Assembly: GCA_013215445.1 (NCBI GenBank)
Contig: JABSRA010000032.1
Location: 1-48,501 of the forward strand
Direction of reading: 5' to 3'
Length of the DNA: 48,501 nucleotides
From: Oceanospirillaceae bacterium
Lineage (GTDB): Bacteria > Pseudomonadota > Gammaproteobacteria > Pseudomonadales > Balneatricaceae
Part shown: one piece after another, positions 1-9,650 of the stretch
Layout of the letters: every line of letters begins with the position of its first letter
Position numbering within the stretch: the first letter of the stretch is position 1
The notes under the pieces: generated by a model
Database searches by the model: none
The model's input: the letters and a program-made list of their open reading frames with translations, nothing else
What the model was told of the DNA's origin: nothing
Program-made: the position numbers and the translations under genes

Positions 1-16
1 CGCGCAGTGGGACCTG

Positions 17-46
17 CGCTGCGCTGTAGGCAGCTATTTCTGGCTG
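17..46 (+). repeat. Dispersed ~30-bp repeat, copy 1
   Basis: This 30-bp stretch shares the core GCGCTGTAGGCAGC (21-34) and a following TTTCTGGCTG with a second copy at 127-156. More diverged relatives lie at 18526-18555 and, inverted, at 25651-25680. All copies are intergenic. The flanking CGCGCAG at 1-7 recurs before copy 2, so the similarity between these two copies extends leftwards. No coding role is visible. It could belong to a REP- or MITE-like family, but nothing mobile is seen beside it. Confidence 0.6.
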
Positions 47-126
47 GGTGCTCGTCTGTTAATGGGAGCCCTAGATTGGGTACGGGTGCCGGATCGAGTC
101 CTAATTTGTCTTCATCGCGCAGCGAG

Positions 127-156
127 GCCTGCGCTGTAGGCAGCTGTTTCTGGCTG
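127..156 (+). repeat. Dispersed ~30-bp repeat, copy 2, abutting mrcA stop
   Basis: The 30-bp repeat reads GCCTGCGCTGTAGG followed by CAGCTGTTTCTGGCTG and ends one base before the mrcA stop codon (157-159, minus strand). It matches the copy upstream of hemE (18526-18555) at about 25 of 30 positions. Its position directly behind mrcA means it would be transcribed into the mrcA mRNA 3' end, in antisense sense relative to the orientation given here. Confidence 0.6.
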
Positions 157-2526
157 CTAATTAAATAAATCATCGGTGGTCGAGTCGTTGATTTCAGCGG
201 TTTGTGCCGCTAGGCGTCGTGCGTCTTCTGCTTTGATGATCTCATTGACCGTACCGTTGCCGCTAGAGCGCAACCCGGTTTTAGGGTTTATCCGTACGTC
301 GACAAGACCGACCGGGCGTTTTAGTGGCGCTTCAGGTTTTCCCGCCAAGGTTTCTTTCATGAAATCTATCCAGATGGGTAGTGCAGCAGTGCCGCCAAAT
401 TCACGTTTGCCCAATGGGGCTGGGTTGTCATAGCCAACCCATGCAGTGGCGATGATGTTACTGTTAAAACCGGTAAACCAAGCATCTCTCTGTAAGTTAG
501 TGGTGCCAGTTTTACCGGCTAAATCGGAGCGTTTTAATACGCGTGCCTTGGTGGCGGTGCCTCGCTTGATGACATCTTGTAGAATGTTGTAAATCACATA
601 TCCATCTCGGGCGTCGATAATTCGAGGAGCAGCTACCATGTTATCTGGCAACAGTTGCTCTGGATTGCTCACGACGGTTCGTGGTTGTGCTCGAAAGACC
701 AAGTTGCCAGCTTGATCAGTGATACTTTCAATAAAAAATGTGTCAATTCTGTATCCACCATTGGCGAAGGGGCCGTAACCTCTAATTAAGTCGAGAGGGG
801 TTAAATCGGCAGCACCGAGAGATAGGGAGAGGTTTTGTGGCAGGGTTTTCCGGTCGAAACCAAATTTGGCAAGATAGTCCAGCGCATTATCAATGCCGAT
901 TGCCCTCAATAGTCTAATGGATACTAAGTTCCTAGATTTATAGAGACCCACTCTCAATCGGGTGGGGCCGTAAAACTTCCGCGAGGAGTTCTCCGGACGC
1001 CAATTTGCCTCCAAGGTGGCACCTTGTAATACGATGGGTGCGTCATTGATGGTTGTCGCTGCGGTATACCCTGCTTCAAGAGCTGCGCCATAGATAAAAG
1101 GCTTTAAATTTGAGCCGGGTTGACGTATCGCCTGTGTAGCCCGGTTGAATTTATTGTGACTAAAGCTGAAACCTCCAACGAGGGCGAGTATGGCGCCATT
1201 ATTAGGGGCTATTGCCACCATGGCTCCCTGCACCTTGGGAATCTGGCTGAGACTCCAGTACTGGCTTTTTTCTTTGCTATCAATTTCACTATTGATTCTA
1301 ATGAGATCGCCAGGGACTATGATGTCAGCGGTGGTTTTAGGGATCGGACCCATGCTATTGACGTTTTTGAATTCTCTCGCCCATGAGAGGCCCTTCCAGG
1401 GAAGGCTGACAATTTCGCCATTCTTGCGCAAAACGGTGGCTTCTTGGGTGGTTGTTTGTAAGACCAGTGCCGGCTCAACATCCGCGTGAGTGGTCTCCTT
1501 TTTTAAAAACTGGCGCTGTTGTTCTAAATTGAATTCAGCTAGTTGGATGTGCTTTTCAGGTCCTCTGTAGCCGTGGCGTTTGACATAGTTGAGGAGGCCG
1601 TTTTTAATCGCTTTATTGGCCGATGTCTGCATTTTGCTGTCAAGGGTGGTGATGATGGTATAACCATTCGTATAAATTGTATCGCCATGTTGCTGGTAGA
1701 GAGTTTTACGTACCATTTCGGCAACATAGGGGGCATAGAGTTCGACGTCGGCACTGTGGTAAAACGCTGTGACAGGCTGAGCAATAGCGATGTCATGCTC
1801 GTTTTGATCGATATAAGTGAGGCTTAACATGCGGCCTATAATCCAATTTCTGCGCTCTATCGCTCGTACTGGGTTAGTGATGGGGTTAAAAGCTGAGGGT
1901 GCTTTTGGCAAGCCTGCAATCATCGCCAGTTGGGCTAAATTAATCTCGTTGATGTCTTGCCCGTAATAAACATAAGCGGCCGCTTGGATACCGTAAGAGC
2001 GGTGCCCTAAATAAATTTTATTGATATACAGTTCAAAAATTTCTTGTTTAGATAATGAGTTTTCTATTTTTAAGGCCAATAAAATTTCACTAAATTTGCG
2101 AGAGAATGACTTTTCACGGGTTAAAAAGAAATTTTTGGCAACTTGCATGGTAATGGTTGACCCACCGCCTTGTTTCTTGCCGGTGGTGGCCAATTGTACA
2201 ACAGCTCTGGCTAGTCCCTGGATGTCGACGCCATTATGCTCAAAGTAACGTGAGTCTTCAGCGGCTTGTAAAGCGCGTACAAACTTTTGGGGTACTTGAG
2301 AAAAGGTGATTGGAGTGCGACGTTTTTCGCCGAACTCTGCGATGAGCTTGTGATCTTTAGAGAGGATTCTAAGAGGGGTTTGAAACTGTACTTCGCGCAG
2401 CGTCTCTACATCGGGAAGAGAGGGGGAGAAATATAGGTAGAGGCCAACCATGCTGACAGTGCCTATAATCATGCCCAAAACTGCCATAGATAAAACAAAT
2501 TGGAATAAAAATTTTAAAGCTCGCAT
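157..2526 (-). CDS. mrcA: Penicillin-binding protein 1A (bifunctional peptidoglycan glycosyltransferase/transpeptidase)
   Basis: A class A PBP of 789 residues that polymerises lipid II and cross-links peptidoglycan at the outer face of the inner membrane. One N-terminal membrane anchor lies at about residues 8-33. The GT51 glycosyltransferase domain follows, with catalytic Glu90 in the EDSRYFEH motif and a GGSTITMQ motif near 121. An inserted OB-like region at about 310-430 is typical of PBP1A. The transpeptidase domain shows the SxxK motif (Ser472-Lys475, in GSNLKPF), SRN at 531-533 and KTGTT at 672-676, so both activities look intact. The ATG at 2524-2526 sits before the membrane anchor and has an AAGGA-like ribosome site. 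It is divergent from pilM across a 417-bp gap, the same arrangement as ponA/pilM in Pseudomonas. Confidence 0.96.
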   Translation of the reverse strand: MRALKFLFQFVLSMAVLGMIIGTVSMVGLYLYFSPSLPDVETLREVQFQTPLRILSKDHKLIAEFGEKRRTPITFSQVPQKFVRALQAAEDSRYFEHNGVDIQGLARAVVQLATTGKKQGGGSTITMQVAKNFFLTREKSFSRKFSEILLALKIENSLSKQEIFELYINKIYLGHRSYGIQAAAYVYYGQDINEINLAQLAMIAGLPKAPSAFNPITNPVRAIERRNWIIGRMLSLTYIDQNEHDIAIAQPVTAFYHSADVELYAPYVAEMVRKTLYQQHGDTIYTNGYTIITTLDSKMQTSANKAIKNGLLNYVKRHGYRGPEKHIQLAEFNLEQQRQFLKKETTHADVEPALVLQTTTQEATVLRKNGEIVSLPWKGLSWAREFKNVNSMGPIPKTTADIIVPGDLIRINSEIDSKEKSQYWSLSQIPKVQGAMVAIAPNNGAILALVGGFSFSHNKFNRATQAIRQPGSNLKPFIYGAALEAGYTAATTINDAPIVLQGATLEANWRPENSSRKFYGPTRLRVGLYKSRNLVSIRLLRAIGIDNALDYLAKFGFDRKTLPQNLSLSLGAADLTPLDLIRGYGPFANGGYRIDTFFIESITDQAGNLVFRAQPRTVVSNPEQLLPDNMVAAPRIIDARDGYVIYNILQDVIKRGTATKARVLKRSDLAGKTGTTNLQRDAWFTGFNSNIIATAWVGYDNPAPLGKREFGGTAALPIWIDFMKETLAGKPEAPLKRPVGLVDVRINPKTGLRSSGNGTVNEIIKAEDARRLAAQTAEINDSTTDDLFN

Positions 2527-2943
2527 GGTAATCCTTGTTCCCTGGATGAAAAAATAAAGCGCTATTATATAGAGTGCTTATATCTAGCACCAGTGTCTGG
2601 TTTGAAAGAGTTTTGGTGGATGGCTTTTTTGCTAGGCTATTATCTGTGTATTGAAACACTAGAATATTAGTTGTGGGTCGTCAGGTCTATGGACAGTGAC
2701 ATATAATTATTTTTTCAAACAGTATTGCTTATCAAATGGTTACAAAGTACCAGGGATTCGAGTCGCTAGGTATATGAGGATGGGCTAATTATTTAAAATA
2801 AGCTTTAGTGAGTATACTATTAATGTTCTAATACTGAGGGTCAATGAATACTTATGCAAAATACAGTCTTTATCTTTGTTTATATAAAAATAATCCGACT
2901 ACACTTAAATAATTACGTATATAAGTAAAAAAGGACAGTTTAA
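2527..2943. other. Divergent intergenic region mrcA/pilM
   Basis: This 417-bp AT-rich gap must hold promoters for mrcA (leftwards) and the pilMNOPQ operon (rightwards). The half nearest pilM is especially AT-rich, with a TATACT hexamer at 2813-2818 that could be a -10 box but lacks a convincing -35. No sigma-54 GG-N10-GC element was seen. No gene or large inverted repeat was found. Confidence 0.6.
2564..2569 (-). promoter_or_regulatory. Candidate -10 box for mrcA
   Basis: On the minus strand this reads TATAAT, a perfect sigma-70 -10 hexamer, about 38 bases upstream of the mrcA start codon. The -35 region at the expected distance (around 2587-2592) is poor. The call rests on the -10 match and position only. 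Confidence 0.35.
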
Positions 2944-4002
2944 TTGTTTGGAGTTTTTAATAAAAAAACCGCTACGTTAGTAGGGGTTGATATAGGTTCT
3001 TCCTCGGTAAAACTCGTGGTATTGAGTCGAGAGAAAAGAACTATTTTTCTCGATTCTTATGCCGTAGTAGGATTGCCGGCTTCTGCAATTGTCGACGGCC
3101 ATGTACAAGAGTTGGGGGTGGTTGCTGAAGCTATCGAAAAAGGCGTTAAAATTTGTGGCTCTAAGCTTGATAGTGCCATCACTGGTGTTCCCTCGTCTGC
3201 AGTAATTATTAAACATTTAGATATTTCCAATGCCTTTTCTGAAGCTGAACTTGAAGATCAGATAAAAATTGAGGCCGATCAATTTATCCCCTATCCGCTG
3301 GATGAAGTTGCCATTGATTTTGAAGTGCAGGGGCCGCATTCGACCAATCCTGAATTGAATAGAATTCTATTGGTCGCCTGTCGTAATAATGATGTTATCC
3401 AGCGAGAGGCATCCGTTAATTCAGCGGGCTTAAACTGCCGGGTGGTGGATGTCGATACTTTTGCCATAGAAAGGCTGCTTAGCTATCTCAATAGAGAAAG
3501 TGTCGAGAGTGACGAATTGGTCGCCTCCGTTGATATAGGTGCATCTACCATGACTATAAATGTGATGCATCAAGGGGCTATTATCTATAATCGCGAGCAG
3601 GGGTTTGGTAGTAATGAGCTTACCAATTCCATTCATATTCAATGTGGCATGTCGGTAGAAGAAGTAGAGCAATCGTTCCGCTTAAATGAAATTAGCATAG
3701 AAATTGAAGCGATGTTAATAGAGCCTTTTCGTGACACTGTGGTGCAACAAATTAGCCGAGCACTGCAATTCTATTATTCTTCCAACGTGCAAAACCAGTT
3801 AAGTAAGATATATCTAAGTGGCGGCTGTTCTTCCATTAAAGGTTTGGTCGAACTGCTGGAAGAAGAGCTCGGTATTACCGTAGTGCTGACTAATCCGTTT
3901 TCAACTATGCAGGTCCAGGCAAAAATTAATAAGGAAAGGCTAAACAAAGATGCACCAGTGTTAGCAAAAGCTTGTGGTTTAGCGCTGAGGTTTTTTGATT
4001 AA
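2944..4002 (+). CDS. pilM: Type IV pilus assembly protein PilM
   Basis: A 352-residue cytoplasmic actin-like ATPase-fold protein that binds the N-terminal tail of PilN and links the pilus motor to the inner-membrane alignment subcomplex. The N-terminal phosphate-1 motif VGVDIGSSSVK and a second VDIGAS motif near residue 197 are the actin/FtsA/PilM signatures, and a C-terminal YLSGG motif matches the adenosine site. The start is TTG (2944-2946): no ATG precedes the conserved N-terminus, and the AAAAGGACAG stretch just upstream can serve as ribosome site. Length is normal for the family. It is the first gene of the pil operon, with pilN 10 bp downstream. Confidence 0.95.
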   Translation: MFGVFNKKTATLVGVDIGSSSVKLVVLSREKRTIFLDSYAVVGLPASAIVDGHVQELGVVAEAIEKGVKICGSKLDSAITGVPSSAVIIKHLDISNAFSEAELEDQIKIEADQFIPYPLDEVAIDFEVQGPHSTNPELNRILLVACRNNDVIQREASVNSAGLNCRVVDVDTFAIERLLSYLNRESVESDELVASVDIGASTMTINVMHQGAIIYNREQGFGSNELTNSIHIQCGMSVEEVEQSFRLNEISIEIEAMLIEPFRDTVVQQISRALQFYYSSNVQNQLSKIYLSGGCSSIKGLVELLEEELGITVVLTNPFSTMQVQAKINKERLNKDAPVLAKACGLALRFFD

Positions 4003-4012
4003 TGGGTACTTC

Positions 4013-4555
4013 ATGGTAAAAATTAATTTACGGGCGTGGAGAGAGGAGCGTAACGAGGAGGCCCAGAAGGCTTTTTTTACTCATTTGATATTAACCGTGG
4101 TTCTCGCGGGGGGCATGGTCCTTCTTGGAGGTGAGTATTTCAATACCCAGATAGAGCGTCAAAATCTGCGCAATGCGTTTGTTAAAGCTGAAATTGATCA
4201 GCTAAAAACTAAAATAAAAGAAATTGAAAATCTCAAAAAATTGAAGAAAAAGCGTTTGGCTAGGTTAAATACCATCCAAACTTTACAGGGGAATCGGCCG
4301 CTGATCGTTCGCTATTTTGATGAGTTGATTAGGGTATTACCTGAAGAGCTCTATTATACCTCTATGGTCAGGTCGGGTGATACGCTCACTATTAACGGTC
4401 TGGCTAATCGCAATCAAGATGTCTCTCAGTTGATGAGGAATTTGAATAACTCACCTTGGTTCGGTGAACCCAACCTGACCAAGGTTGGCGCCAGTAATTC
4501 AAGTCGCAGTTTTAATTTAAATGTACAGCTGTCGAAGGGGCGTAAAGTTGATTGA
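4013..4555 (+). CDS. pilN: Type IV pilus inner-membrane protein PilN
   Basis: A 180-residue bitopic inner-membrane protein that pairs with PilO in the periplasm and is held by PilM in the cytoplasm. The ATG at 4013 gives the family N-terminus MVKINLRAWRE (the INLLPWRE-type PilM-binding motif). An upstream in-frame TTG at 3995 would overlap pilM and is less likely. A membrane segment at about residues 25-42 is followed by a Lys/Glu-rich coiled coil (about 50-85) and a PilN-type globular domain. Its stop overlaps the proposed pilO start by 8 bp, indicating translational coupling. Confidence 0.93.
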   Translation: MVKINLRAWREERNEEAQKAFFTHLILTVVLAGGMVLLGGEYFNTQIERQNLRNAFVKAEIDQLKTKIKEIENLKKLKKKRLARLNTIQTLQGNRPLIVRYFDELIRVLPEELYYTSMVRSGDTLTINGLANRNQDVSQLMRNLNNSPWFGEPNLTKVGASNSSRSFNLNVQLSKGRKVD

Positions 4556-5147
4556 TGCTATCAAAAACTCATTCAAAGGCTTTGATCCAAATAACTTAGA
4601 TTTTAGCACTGCCGGTACATGGCCCATAGGGGCTAAAGTGGTTAGTTATATGCTGTTATTCATCGGTGTGATCATGTTGGGGGTGCACTTTTACATCGGT
4701 GATAAAGAGCAACTGCTTAATAATAAAATTCGCATCGAAGCTAAATTGAAAAAAGACTATGCAGCCGTCTCTAATCAAGTCGCTAATCTAGCGGGTCTGC
4801 GCCAGCAAATGGCGGATGTGGAAGAACAATTTAAAGAGATACAGCGCCAGCTCCCCACTAAAAAAGAAGTCCCGGGGCTGCTTGAAGATATAACCAATAT
4901 AGGCATCGCATCAGGTTTGACGATCGATAGTATCTCGCTACAGGCAGAGCGAAAAGATAAATACTATATCGAATTGCCGATCCATATCTCGGCAAAAGGT
5001 AGTTATCATCAAGTGGGAAATTTTGTGAGTGGCATAGCGGGTATTAAACGCATCGTCACCTTACACGACTTTAAATTAACGCCCAGCTCACCCGGCATGC
5101 TCAATATCACGTTAACGGCAAAGACTTATCGGAATGATGATGATTAA
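4548..5147 (+). CDS. pilO: Type IV pilus inner-membrane protein PilO
   Basis: PilO forms the periplasmic heterodimer with PilN that connects the inner-membrane platform to PilP and the PilQ secretin. I take the TTG at 4548 as start (199 residues, beginning MIDAIKNSF): it has a good GAAGGGG ribosome site 7 bp upstream and gives the usual PilO N-terminus before the membrane segment at about residues 31-48. An ATG at 4521 in the same frame would add nine poorly conserved residues and is an alternative. A coiled coil follows at about 55-100, then a ferredoxin-like domain. It overlaps pilN by 8 bp and pilP by 14 bp. Confidence 0.92.
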   Translation: MIDAIKNSFKGFDPNNLDFSTAGTWPIGAKVVSYMLLFIGVIMLGVHFYIGDKEQLLNNKIRIEAKLKKDYAAVSNQVANLAGLRQQMADVEEQFKEIQRQLPTKKEVPGLLEDITNIGIASGLTIDSISLQAERKDKYYIELPIHISAKGSYHQVGNFVSGIAGIKRIVTLHDFKLTPSSPGMLNITLTAKTYRNDDD

Positions 5148-5709
5148 GAACTCTTCACACAAAGCGTTGTTGGTCGGGATCAGTTTGACATTATCACTGT
5201 CAGGTTGCGTATGGATTGATAATACAGACGATTTAGTGAGATATGTTGCAGACGTTCAAGCGAGACCTTCGAGGCCGATTAAATCATTACCTGAATTTGA
5301 GTCTTATGAGGCTTTTGTCTATGAGGGCAGCGCCCTGAGAAATCCTTTCGTCGCAATAGTGAAGTATGTTGTCGAAGACGATGATGGCATTTCGTTTGAG
5401 CTTGATTTGGGTAATACCCCCGCTCCTGATGAGGCTAGGTTTAAAGCATACTTGGAGGGGTTCTCGCTTAATGATTTGACGATGGTAGGGACTATCAGAA
5501 AAGGGAAGGGTGGGCAGTGGGCCTTGATTGTAGATGCTAATGGTGAAATCCACAGAGTAGCCGCAGGTGATTACGTAGGGCTTGATCATGGTCAAGTTCT
5601 AAAAATCACTGCTCAAAAAATAAAGCTTATCGAAACCATATCTAATGGTAGAGGAGGGTGGATTACCCGGCCTCGAAGTATCGAAATTGTTGAGTCGAAG
5701 GGGCAATAG
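5134..5709 (+). CDS. pilP: Type IV pilus lipoprotein PilP
   Basis: An inner-membrane lipoprotein of 191 residues that bridges PilN/PilO and the N-domains of the PilQ secretin. The N-terminus has a short positive region, a hydrophobic stretch and the lipobox LSGC, with the lipidated Cys at residue 25. A disordered linker leads into the compact beta-rich PilP domain at about residues 105-170. Three consecutive ATG codons (5134, 5137, 5140) could start the protein and cannot be separated from sequence. The gene overlaps pilO by 14 bp and lies 8 bp before pilQ. Confidence 0.93.
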   Translation: MMMIKNSSHKALLVGISLTLSLSGCVWIDNTDDLVRYVADVQARPSRPIKSLPEFESYEAFVYEGSALRNPFVAIVKYVVEDDDGISFELDLGNTPAPDEARFKAYLEGFSLNDLTMVGTIRKGKGGQWALIVDANGEIHRVAAGDYVGLDHGQVLKITAQKIKLIETISNGRGGWITRPRSIEIVESKGQ

Positions 5710-5717
5710 GGAGAAAT

Positions 5718-7820
5718 ATGTTCATTAAAAGAAACCGTAGCTTAAAACAAGGTTTAAAAATGGCTATCACGAGACTGCGCTGCCTATTATTACTGGTGAG
5801 TATGATGGGGAGTGCTAGTGTATTTGCGCAGGATATATTGTTACTAGAGGTTAATGTTCAAACTCTCGCACCGAGCAAAGTACAACTTGTGATGAAGTTT
5901 GATGCGCCTCCTCCAGCACCTACCGCTTTTGTGCTTAAAGGCCCAGATAGAGTGCTGATTGATATGTGGGGTGTGGAAAACGGTACCTCGCAAACTCTGT
6001 TGGAAGTTTACCAAGAAGAATTACGCTCTCTTGAATTGGTTCAGGTAAAGGGCCGGCTGAGATTAGTGGTAAATTTAAATAGCATCAGTAATTATAGTTC
6101 TTACGCACAGGGTAATACCCTGTTTGTGGTTTTGGATGCAAATCAGCAGCTGGAAACCAAGGCGACGGGTGTTAGTGGCATTCAGCAACCGGTGATGGCG
6201 AGAATAACTGACCAGCCGCTGCTCAAGCGAACTAAAGTGCTGGGGATTGATTTTGAACGGGCCAGTAATGGCATTGGGCGAGTAAAAATTAAACTCTCTG
6301 ATGATCGAGCGGGCATTGAGGTCATAGAAGAGGGCAGTAATGTTTTAATTAATTTAACTGGCGCGATGTTGTCTGGGCAGTTAAATCAGCGCTTGGATGT
6401 ACAAGATTTTGACACGCCGGTGATGTTTATTGATACTTTTTCGCAAGGGCAGAACGCCGGTGTTTTGATCAAGCCAAATGCCAAACCCTTCAAATTTAAA
6501 TATTATCAAGTTGGGCGTGAGTTGATCGTGGATTTTTGGCCAAAACCTCGCTCCAGCAGCCGCAGTAGTAGTGCTAATAAATCCACGGCGGTTAGAAAAC
6601 AGTTTACTGGCGAAAAAATTGATCTTAATTTTCAAAACGTCAGTATTCGCTCGGTGCTGCAAATCATTGCCGAAGTGGCTGAGAAAAATTTAGTGGTCGA
6701 TGACAGTGTCTCTGGAACTATCACGCTGCGATTGCAGAGCGTGCCTTGGGATCAGGCTTTAGACTTGGTGCTTAAAACGCGGGGCCTCGATAAGCGGTTA
6801 GTGGGAAATGTACTCTTGATCGCACCTGCGGAAAAACTGGCTGCGCGCGAGCGTTTAGAGCTTGAGAGTCAAAAGCAAGTAGAAGAATTGCTGCCGATAG
6901 AGACCGAGTTTATTCAGATAAATTATCGTAAATCTTCAGAGATGAAAGCGCATTTGGTAGCGGCTAATTTGATTGGTAAGCGAGGCTTTGTGCTCGCTGA
7001 TGATGCCACTAACGTGTTGATGGTTCGAGAAACGTTAAAGCAGCTCGCGGTGATTCGACATACCTTGAGCAAGTTTGATGTGGAAGTCGCACAAATAATG
7101 ATAGAGGCTAAGCTGGTGGTGGCGACCAGTGAGTTCAGTAAAGATTTAGGGGTGCGCTGGGGACTTGGCTACAGTGATGGGGATTTTGGCATTGGCGGTG
7201 GTTTGGGTGATACCTTGAGCTCTATCACCGGCAGCGCCCCTCTTGCGATTGATTTGGGGGTTGCTGCCACGTCTGCAATTAGGCTTGGCTACATTAGTCA
7301 GAGTGGACTGCAATTGAGTGCAGAGATTTCAGCTCTAAGTTCGACCGGGGAGGCTGAAATAATTTCTCAACCTAAAGTCATTACCACTAACGGTCAAACC
7401 GCCGAAATAAAGTCAGGGCAAGAGCTGCCTTATCAGGTTATTGACGATGGGACCGTCAGTATCGAGTTTAAAGACGTGGTACTCTCCTTGAAAGTTACCC
7501 CACAAATTACCCCCGGTAATAGAATTTCTTTGGAGCTTGAGCTAACTCAAGATTCGGTGGGCAGTGTTTTACCGAACGGAGAAGTGAGTATTAACAAAAA
7601 TTATCTAAAAACATCTGTGATTGTTAAAGATAATGATACTATTGTATTAGGTGGTGTATATCGAAATGAGACTACCAGTTTTGTGGCTAAAACTCCCGTG
7701 TTAGGCGATTTGCCGGTGCTTGGCGCCCTTTTTCGTCAGACCAGAACATCTGAAACCAAAACTGAATTACTCATCTTTATAACACCGAAACTGATTCGCG
7801 ATAGTTTAAGTATTAATTAA
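5718..7820 (+). CDS. pilQ: Type IV pilus secretin PilQ
   Basis: The outer-membrane secretin channel through which the pilus passes; 700 residues, normal for the family. A signal peptide ends near Ala37 (SVFA/QD). Two AMIN domains (about 40-130 and 170-280), thought to bind peptidoglycan, are separated from the rest by a Ser-rich linker near 285-295. An STN/N0-like domain follows (about 300-370), then an N1 domain and the secretin barrel domain. The C-terminus shows the classic VLGDLPVLGALFR and LLIFITPKL motifs. The ATG at 5718 has an AGGGAG ribosome site; Met15 is an alternative start. It is the last pil gene of the operon, with aroK 8 bp downstream. Confidence 0.96.
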   Translation: MFIKRNRSLKQGLKMAITRLRCLLLLVSMMGSASVFAQDILLLEVNVQTLAPSKVQLVMKFDAPPPAPTAFVLKGPDRVLIDMWGVENGTSQTLLEVYQEELRSLELVQVKGRLRLVVNLNSISNYSSYAQGNTLFVVLDANQQLETKATGVSGIQQPVMARITDQPLLKRTKVLGIDFERASNGIGRVKIKLSDDRAGIEVIEEGSNVLINLTGAMLSGQLNQRLDVQDFDTPVMFIDTFSQGQNAGVLIKPNAKPFKFKYYQVGRELIVDFWPKPRSSSRSSSANKSTAVRKQFTGEKIDLNFQNVSIRSVLQIIAEVAEKNLVVDDSVSGTITLRLQSVPWDQALDLVLKTRGLDKRLVGNVLLIAPAEKLAARERLELESQKQVEELLPIETEFIQINYRKSSEMKAHLVAANLIGKRGFVLADDATNVLMVRETLKQLAVIRHTLSKFDVEVAQIMIEAKLVVATSEFSKDLGVRWGLGYSDGDFGIGGGLGDTLSSITGSAPLAIDLGVAATSAIRLGYISQSGLQLSAEISALSSTGEAEIISQPKVITTNGQTAEIKSGQELPYQVIDDGTVSIEFKDVVLSLKVTPQITPGNRISLELELTQDSVGSVLPNGEVSINKNYLKTSVIVKDNDTIVLGGVYRNETTSFVAKTPVLGDLPVLGALFRQTRTSETKTELLIFITPKLIRDSLSIN

Positions 7821-7828
7821 GGTTTAGA

Positions 7829-8347
7829 TTGAATATATTCCTTGTAGGCCCTATGGGAGCCGGGAAAAGCACGATTGGATTACTGCTTTCTAAAGAATTA
7901 AATACCCCGTTTTATGATATTGATAAAGTCATCGAAGATCGAGCTGGCGCAAATATTCCGTGGATTTTTGACATTGAAGGTGAACAAGGTTTCCGGCTGC
8001 GTGAACAACAGACTATTGAGGATATTACCCAGTTGTCCCCCTGTATTATTGCCACGGGTGGAGGTGCGGTATTAAATGCTGAAAATAGAGCGCATTTAAC
8101 CGCAAGAGGTACAGTCGTTTACCTTAAAACTACCGTTGAGCAACAGTTAGAAAGGACCGCAAAAGATAAGAACAGACCACTGCTGCAAGCGCAATCTCCC
8201 CGCAAAGTATTGACCTCCTTAATGAAGGAGAGAGAACCTTTGTACTTAGATATCTCAGATTTAATCATCCATACCGATAAAAGACACCCTCGAGCTGTCG
8301 CCTCTGAAATCATTAGAATATTAGAAGAAGATGGATTATTAAGATAA
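7829..8347 (+). CDS. aroK: Shikimate kinase
   Basis: Phosphorylates shikimate to shikimate 3-phosphate, step five of aromatic amino acid synthesis, in the cytoplasm. The 172 residues match the family length. The Walker A motif GPMGAGKST lies at residues 7-15, the DxD shikimate-binding motif is seen in FYDIDKVIE near 30, and the GGGAV motif near 79 binds shikimate. The start is TTG (7829), six bases after TAAGG; no ATG is placed ahead of the conserved N-terminus. The gene is almost certainly cotranscribed with pilQ. A 191-bp AT-rich gap separates it from aroB. Confidence 0.96.
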   Translation: MNIFLVGPMGAGKSTIGLLLSKELNTPFYDIDKVIEDRAGANIPWIFDIEGEQGFRLREQQTIEDITQLSPCIIATGGGAVLNAENRAHLTARGTVVYLKTTVEQQLERTAKDKNRPLLQAQSPRKVLTSLMKEREPLYLDISDLIIHTDKRHPRAVASEIIRILEEDGLLR

Positions 8348-8538
8348 ACGGCTTAAGCCATGTCCGATCAATTTAGTAATGATAACTAGTTTGCTTGTAT
8401 AACAGTTAAATTATTACTATTTTAAGTGCTGCTAATTTGCTAAATTACTATTCCAAATGATGTTTTTTTAATAAAGTTTAATAAGCTTTTATTCATGATT
8501 TTAGCTTATGTTTATAAACTTAGCCTTGGAGATAAAGA

Positions 8539-9630
8539 TTGAACTCTTTAAGAGTGGAACTTGGCGATAGAAGTTATCCTATATTTGTCGGTGCTGGTGC
8601 TTTACAGCAATGTGATTTAACCCATTATATTAAAGCGAAGCAGGTACTCGTTGTCACTAATGAAACGATAGCACCGCTCTATCTCGAGAAATTAACTCAG
8701 CTTTTAAGCGGCTATGAGGTTGAGCAAGTTATTCTACCCGACGGCGAGCGTTTTAAAACACTGGAGTACGTGAATAAAATATTTGATCAACTGTTAACGG
8801 TTAAGCACAACCGTTCTACCACTTTAATCGCACTAGGAGGGGGAGTCGTCGGCGATATGACCGGTTTTGCAGCCGCTTGCTATCAGCGCGGCGTTGATTT
8901 TATCCAAGTGCCAACGACGATACTCTCCCAGGTAGATTCTTCGGTCGGCGGAAAAACAGGTGTCAATCACCCCTTGGGGAAAAACATGATAGGCGCCTTC
9001 TATCAGCCAAAACTAGTGGTGGCTGATATCGACTTTTTTGTGACGTTACCAAAGCGTGAAGTCGCCGCTGGCATTGCAGAAATCATCAAGTATGGTTTGA
9101 TCTATGATGCGGACTTTTTTGTCTGGTTAGAAGAAAACATTGATAAACTGATGGCCAAAAATCAACAGGCTTTGACATATGCGATAATGCGCTCCTGTGA
9201 AATCAAAGCTGAAGTGGTCGCCAAAGATGAAACGGAACAGGGAATTAGAGCCTGGCTCAATTTAGGGCACACTTTCGGGCACGCGATAGAAACGCATCAA
9301 GGTTACGGTAACTGGCTCCATGGCGAGGCCGTTGCAGCAGGTACGATGATGGCATTAGATCTGTCATTGAGACTAGGTTGGATAGATGCGCATTTAGTAG
9401 CGCGAGCTAAGCGTTTATTTGAAACGGCTATGCTGCCGATTGTTCCCCCTAATAATATGTCTGTAGATGAATTTATAGAGTTGATGAGCGTTGATAAAAA
9501 AGTGCTAAATGGCAAGATTAGGTTAATACTCATTGAAAAACTAGGCCGTGCAGTTGTCACTGATAGCTTTGATATGAATTTGCTTAAACAAACATTGTCG
9601 ATAGGTCAGGTTTCTAGCCTAAAACAGTAG
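8539..9630 (+). CDS. aroB: 3-dehydroquinate synthase
   Basis: Converts DAHP to 3-dehydroquinate, the second step of the shikimate pathway; NAD- and metal-dependent. The 363-residue length is standard. Visible family features are the [11 protein letters not shown] nucleotide motif near residue 97, [15 protein letters not shown] near 137 and the metal-ligand histidines in [10 protein letters not shown] and [10 protein letters not shown]. The start is TTG (8539), preceded by TTGGAGA as ribosome site. It lies 20 bp before the DamX-like gene, and the aroK-aroB-damX order is conserved in gammaproteobacteria. Confidence 0.97.
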   Translation: MNSLRVELGDRSYPIFVGAGALQQCDLTHYIKAKQVLVVTNETIAPLYLEKLTQLLSGYEVEQVILPDGERFKTLEYVNKIFDQLLTVKHNRSTTLIALGGGVVGDMTGFAAACYQRGVDFIQVPTTILSQVDSSVGGKTGVNHPLGKNMIGAFYQPKLVVADIDFFVTLPKREVAAGIAEIIKYGLIYDADFFVWLEENIDKLMAKNQQALTYAIMRSCEIKAEVVAKDETEQGIRAWLNLGHTFGHAIETHQGYGNWLHGEAVAAGTMMALDLSLRLGWIDAHLVARAKRLFETAMLPIVPPNNMSVDEFIELMSVDKKVLNGKIRLILIEKLGRAVVTDSFDMNLLKQTLSIGQVSSLKQ

Positions 9631-9650
9631 CCAATGAGGAAAAGGTAAAA